Shown: positions 14,670-15,148 of the stretch, one piece after another | Layout of the letters: each line of letters begins with the position of its first letter | Numbering within the stretch: the first letter of the stretch is position 1 | Source of the DNA: JAOUEA01 sp040511595 | GTDB taxonomy: Bacteria > Actinomycetota > UBA4738 > HRBIN12 | Length of the DNA stretch: 15,148 nt | Assembly: GCA_040511595.1 (NCBI GenBank) | Contig: JBEVGU010000098.1 | Coordinates: 1-15,148 of the forward strand | Reading direction: 5' to 3' | Made by a program: the position numbers and the translations under genes | Notes under the pieces: generated by a model | Seen by the model: only the letters and a program-made list of their open reading frames with translations | Databases searched by the model: none | What the model was told of the DNA's origin: nothing

Positions 14670-14773
14670 GCCAGGCACTCGAGCGCGAGCGGCTCGCCCG
14701 CCTGCAGCGTGCGATGGACGGTCACGATGCGCCGGCCTCACCGACGGGCACCGACCGGATCGCCGGGATGTAG
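14666..14773 (+). pseudogene. Truncated start of an M24 peptidase/creatinase-like gene
   Basis: A GTG overlaps the OCD-family stop as GTGA and opens a 35-codon frame ending in TAG at 14771-14773. Its first residues, VSQALERERLARLQRAMDGH (V read as initiator Met), look like the N terminus of Xaa-Pro aminopeptidase/creatinase proteins, which begin with a basic-acidic helix of the type RLxRLxxxM. After about residue 22 the similarity stops, and the bases belong to the end of the minus-strand gene from the right. The full gene would be about 380-400 codons, so this is a remnant cut at roughly 14722-14731. The match rests on a short helix and could be chance; the operon-style overlap is the main support. 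Confidence 0.45.
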
Positions 14774-15148
14774 GCGGGGAGCTCGTCGGCCGCGGGTCGC
14801 CGGCAGAACGCCTCGATCGACTCAAGCGGAAGCAGATCGACGGCGTACGCCTCGAGCAGCTGGGACTGCACGATGATCGGATCGAGGTCCGTCGGTCGTG
14901 TTCGTCGCCCACCCGGCAGCTCGATGCCTCCGGCGTGTTCGACGCAGAACGGGTAGAGGCGACCGAGGAACGCGTGCACGACATGCGCTGTGCCGGGGCC
15001 CGGCTCGACCCATACGCACAGCGTGCACGCCAGCCGCAACCGGCTGGGGTAGCCCCATCTCGACCGCCATCCGCGCTCGTGGTCGATCGTGGTTCCCCAC
15101 AACGACGCGGTGCCGATGACAGGCGCGGGCGGCCACGCCGGTCGTTCC
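14722..15148 (-). CDS. Hypothetical protein with possible zinc-binding cysteines (5' partial)
   Basis: The frame is open from the right edge of the window to a TGA at 14722-14724, about 141 residues, with the start outside. It includes GTASLWGTTIDHERGWRSRW followed by GYPSRLRLACTLC. This resembles a G-x-V-x-LWG-x-V-x(2)-ERGWRA-x-YP segment seen in many small actinobacterial proteins of unknown function. A CxxC (CTLC) is followed 23 residues later by CxxH (CVEH), which could bind zinc. A TTG at 15102 could serve as a start but would cut off the conserved segment. It is convergent with the OCD-family run and overlaps the M24-like remnant. I do not recognise a function; reality of the gene is supported by a protein-like, non-arginine-rich composition. 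Confidence 0.6.
   Translation of the reverse strand, partial: ERPAWPPAPVIGTASLWGTTIDHERGWRSRWGYPSRLRLACTLCVWVEPGPGTAHVVHAFLGRLYPFCVEHAGGIELPGGRRTRPTDLDPIIVQSQLLEAYAVDLLPLESIEAFCRRPAADELPAYIPAIRSVPVGEAGAS

Noticed and set aside
1..15148. CRISPR arrays, tRNA/rRNA genes, transposases, phage genes or toxin-antitoxin pairs.
   Set aside because: None seen on reading both strands; all longer stretches are accounted for by ordinary metabolic and regulatory genes.

Overview
The window is high-GC DNA (about two thirds G+C by eye) with tightly packed genes, GTG/TTG starts, 4-base start/stop overlaps, several apparently leaderless genes and a mycothiol/DinB-type protein. Together these point to an actinobacterium, probably from an environmental lineage; the sequence alone does not fix the genus. 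I see no rRNA, tRNA, CRISPR, insertion sequence or phage gene, and no gene-free stretch longer than about 200 bases.

Layout, left to right. (1) The 3' end of a DinB/maleylpyruvate-isomerase-like gene (2-436, +). (2) An Lrp/AsnC regulator (444-926, -), divergent from a Rieske oxygenase alpha subunit of the GbcA/choline-monooxygenase type (1060-2226, +); their shared region carries helically phased inverted repeats. (3) A membrane-anchored VWA protein (2239-3138, -). (4) A dimethylglycine/sarcosine dehydrogenase-like FAD + GcvT protein (3198-5669, +), overlapping an arginase-family gene (5666-6533, +) that is broken by one extra G. (5) A three-gene minus-strand operon with 4-base overlaps: nucleoside hydrolase (8009-9007), ribokinase (7083-8012) and a PNPOx-like flavin protein (6565-7086). 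(6) A BetI-like TetR regulator (9088-9723, -), divergent from a plus-strand run: a PYROXD2/phytoene-dehydrogenase-like oxidoreductase (9920-11539), an NDP-forming acyl-CoA synthetase (11540-13711), an ornithine cyclodeaminase/mu-crystallin family protein (13722-14669) and what looks like the truncated start of an M24 peptidase/creatinase gene (14666-14773). (7) The 3' part of an unrecognised minus-strand gene that runs off the right edge (14722-15148).

The best-supported story is small-molecule nitrogen/carbon catabolism. The Rieske oxygenase, DMGDH-like enzyme, arginase-family amidinohydrolase, OCD-family enzyme and M24 remnant are all types found in pathways for N-methylated or amidine-containing compounds (betaines, sarcosine, creatine-like or ectoine-like substrates). 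The actual substrate cannot be read from the sequence, and the reductase partner of the Rieske protein is not in the window. The nucleoside hydrolase and ribokinase form a separate, clear nucleoside-to-ribose-5-phosphate module. I find no defence system or other wholly new machinery. The most unusual items are the frameshifted arginase-like gene with a non-canonical metal motif, the truncated M24 start at a likely rearrangement point, the two well-structured divergent control regions, and the repeated TANNNT-N6/7-start-codon arrangement.
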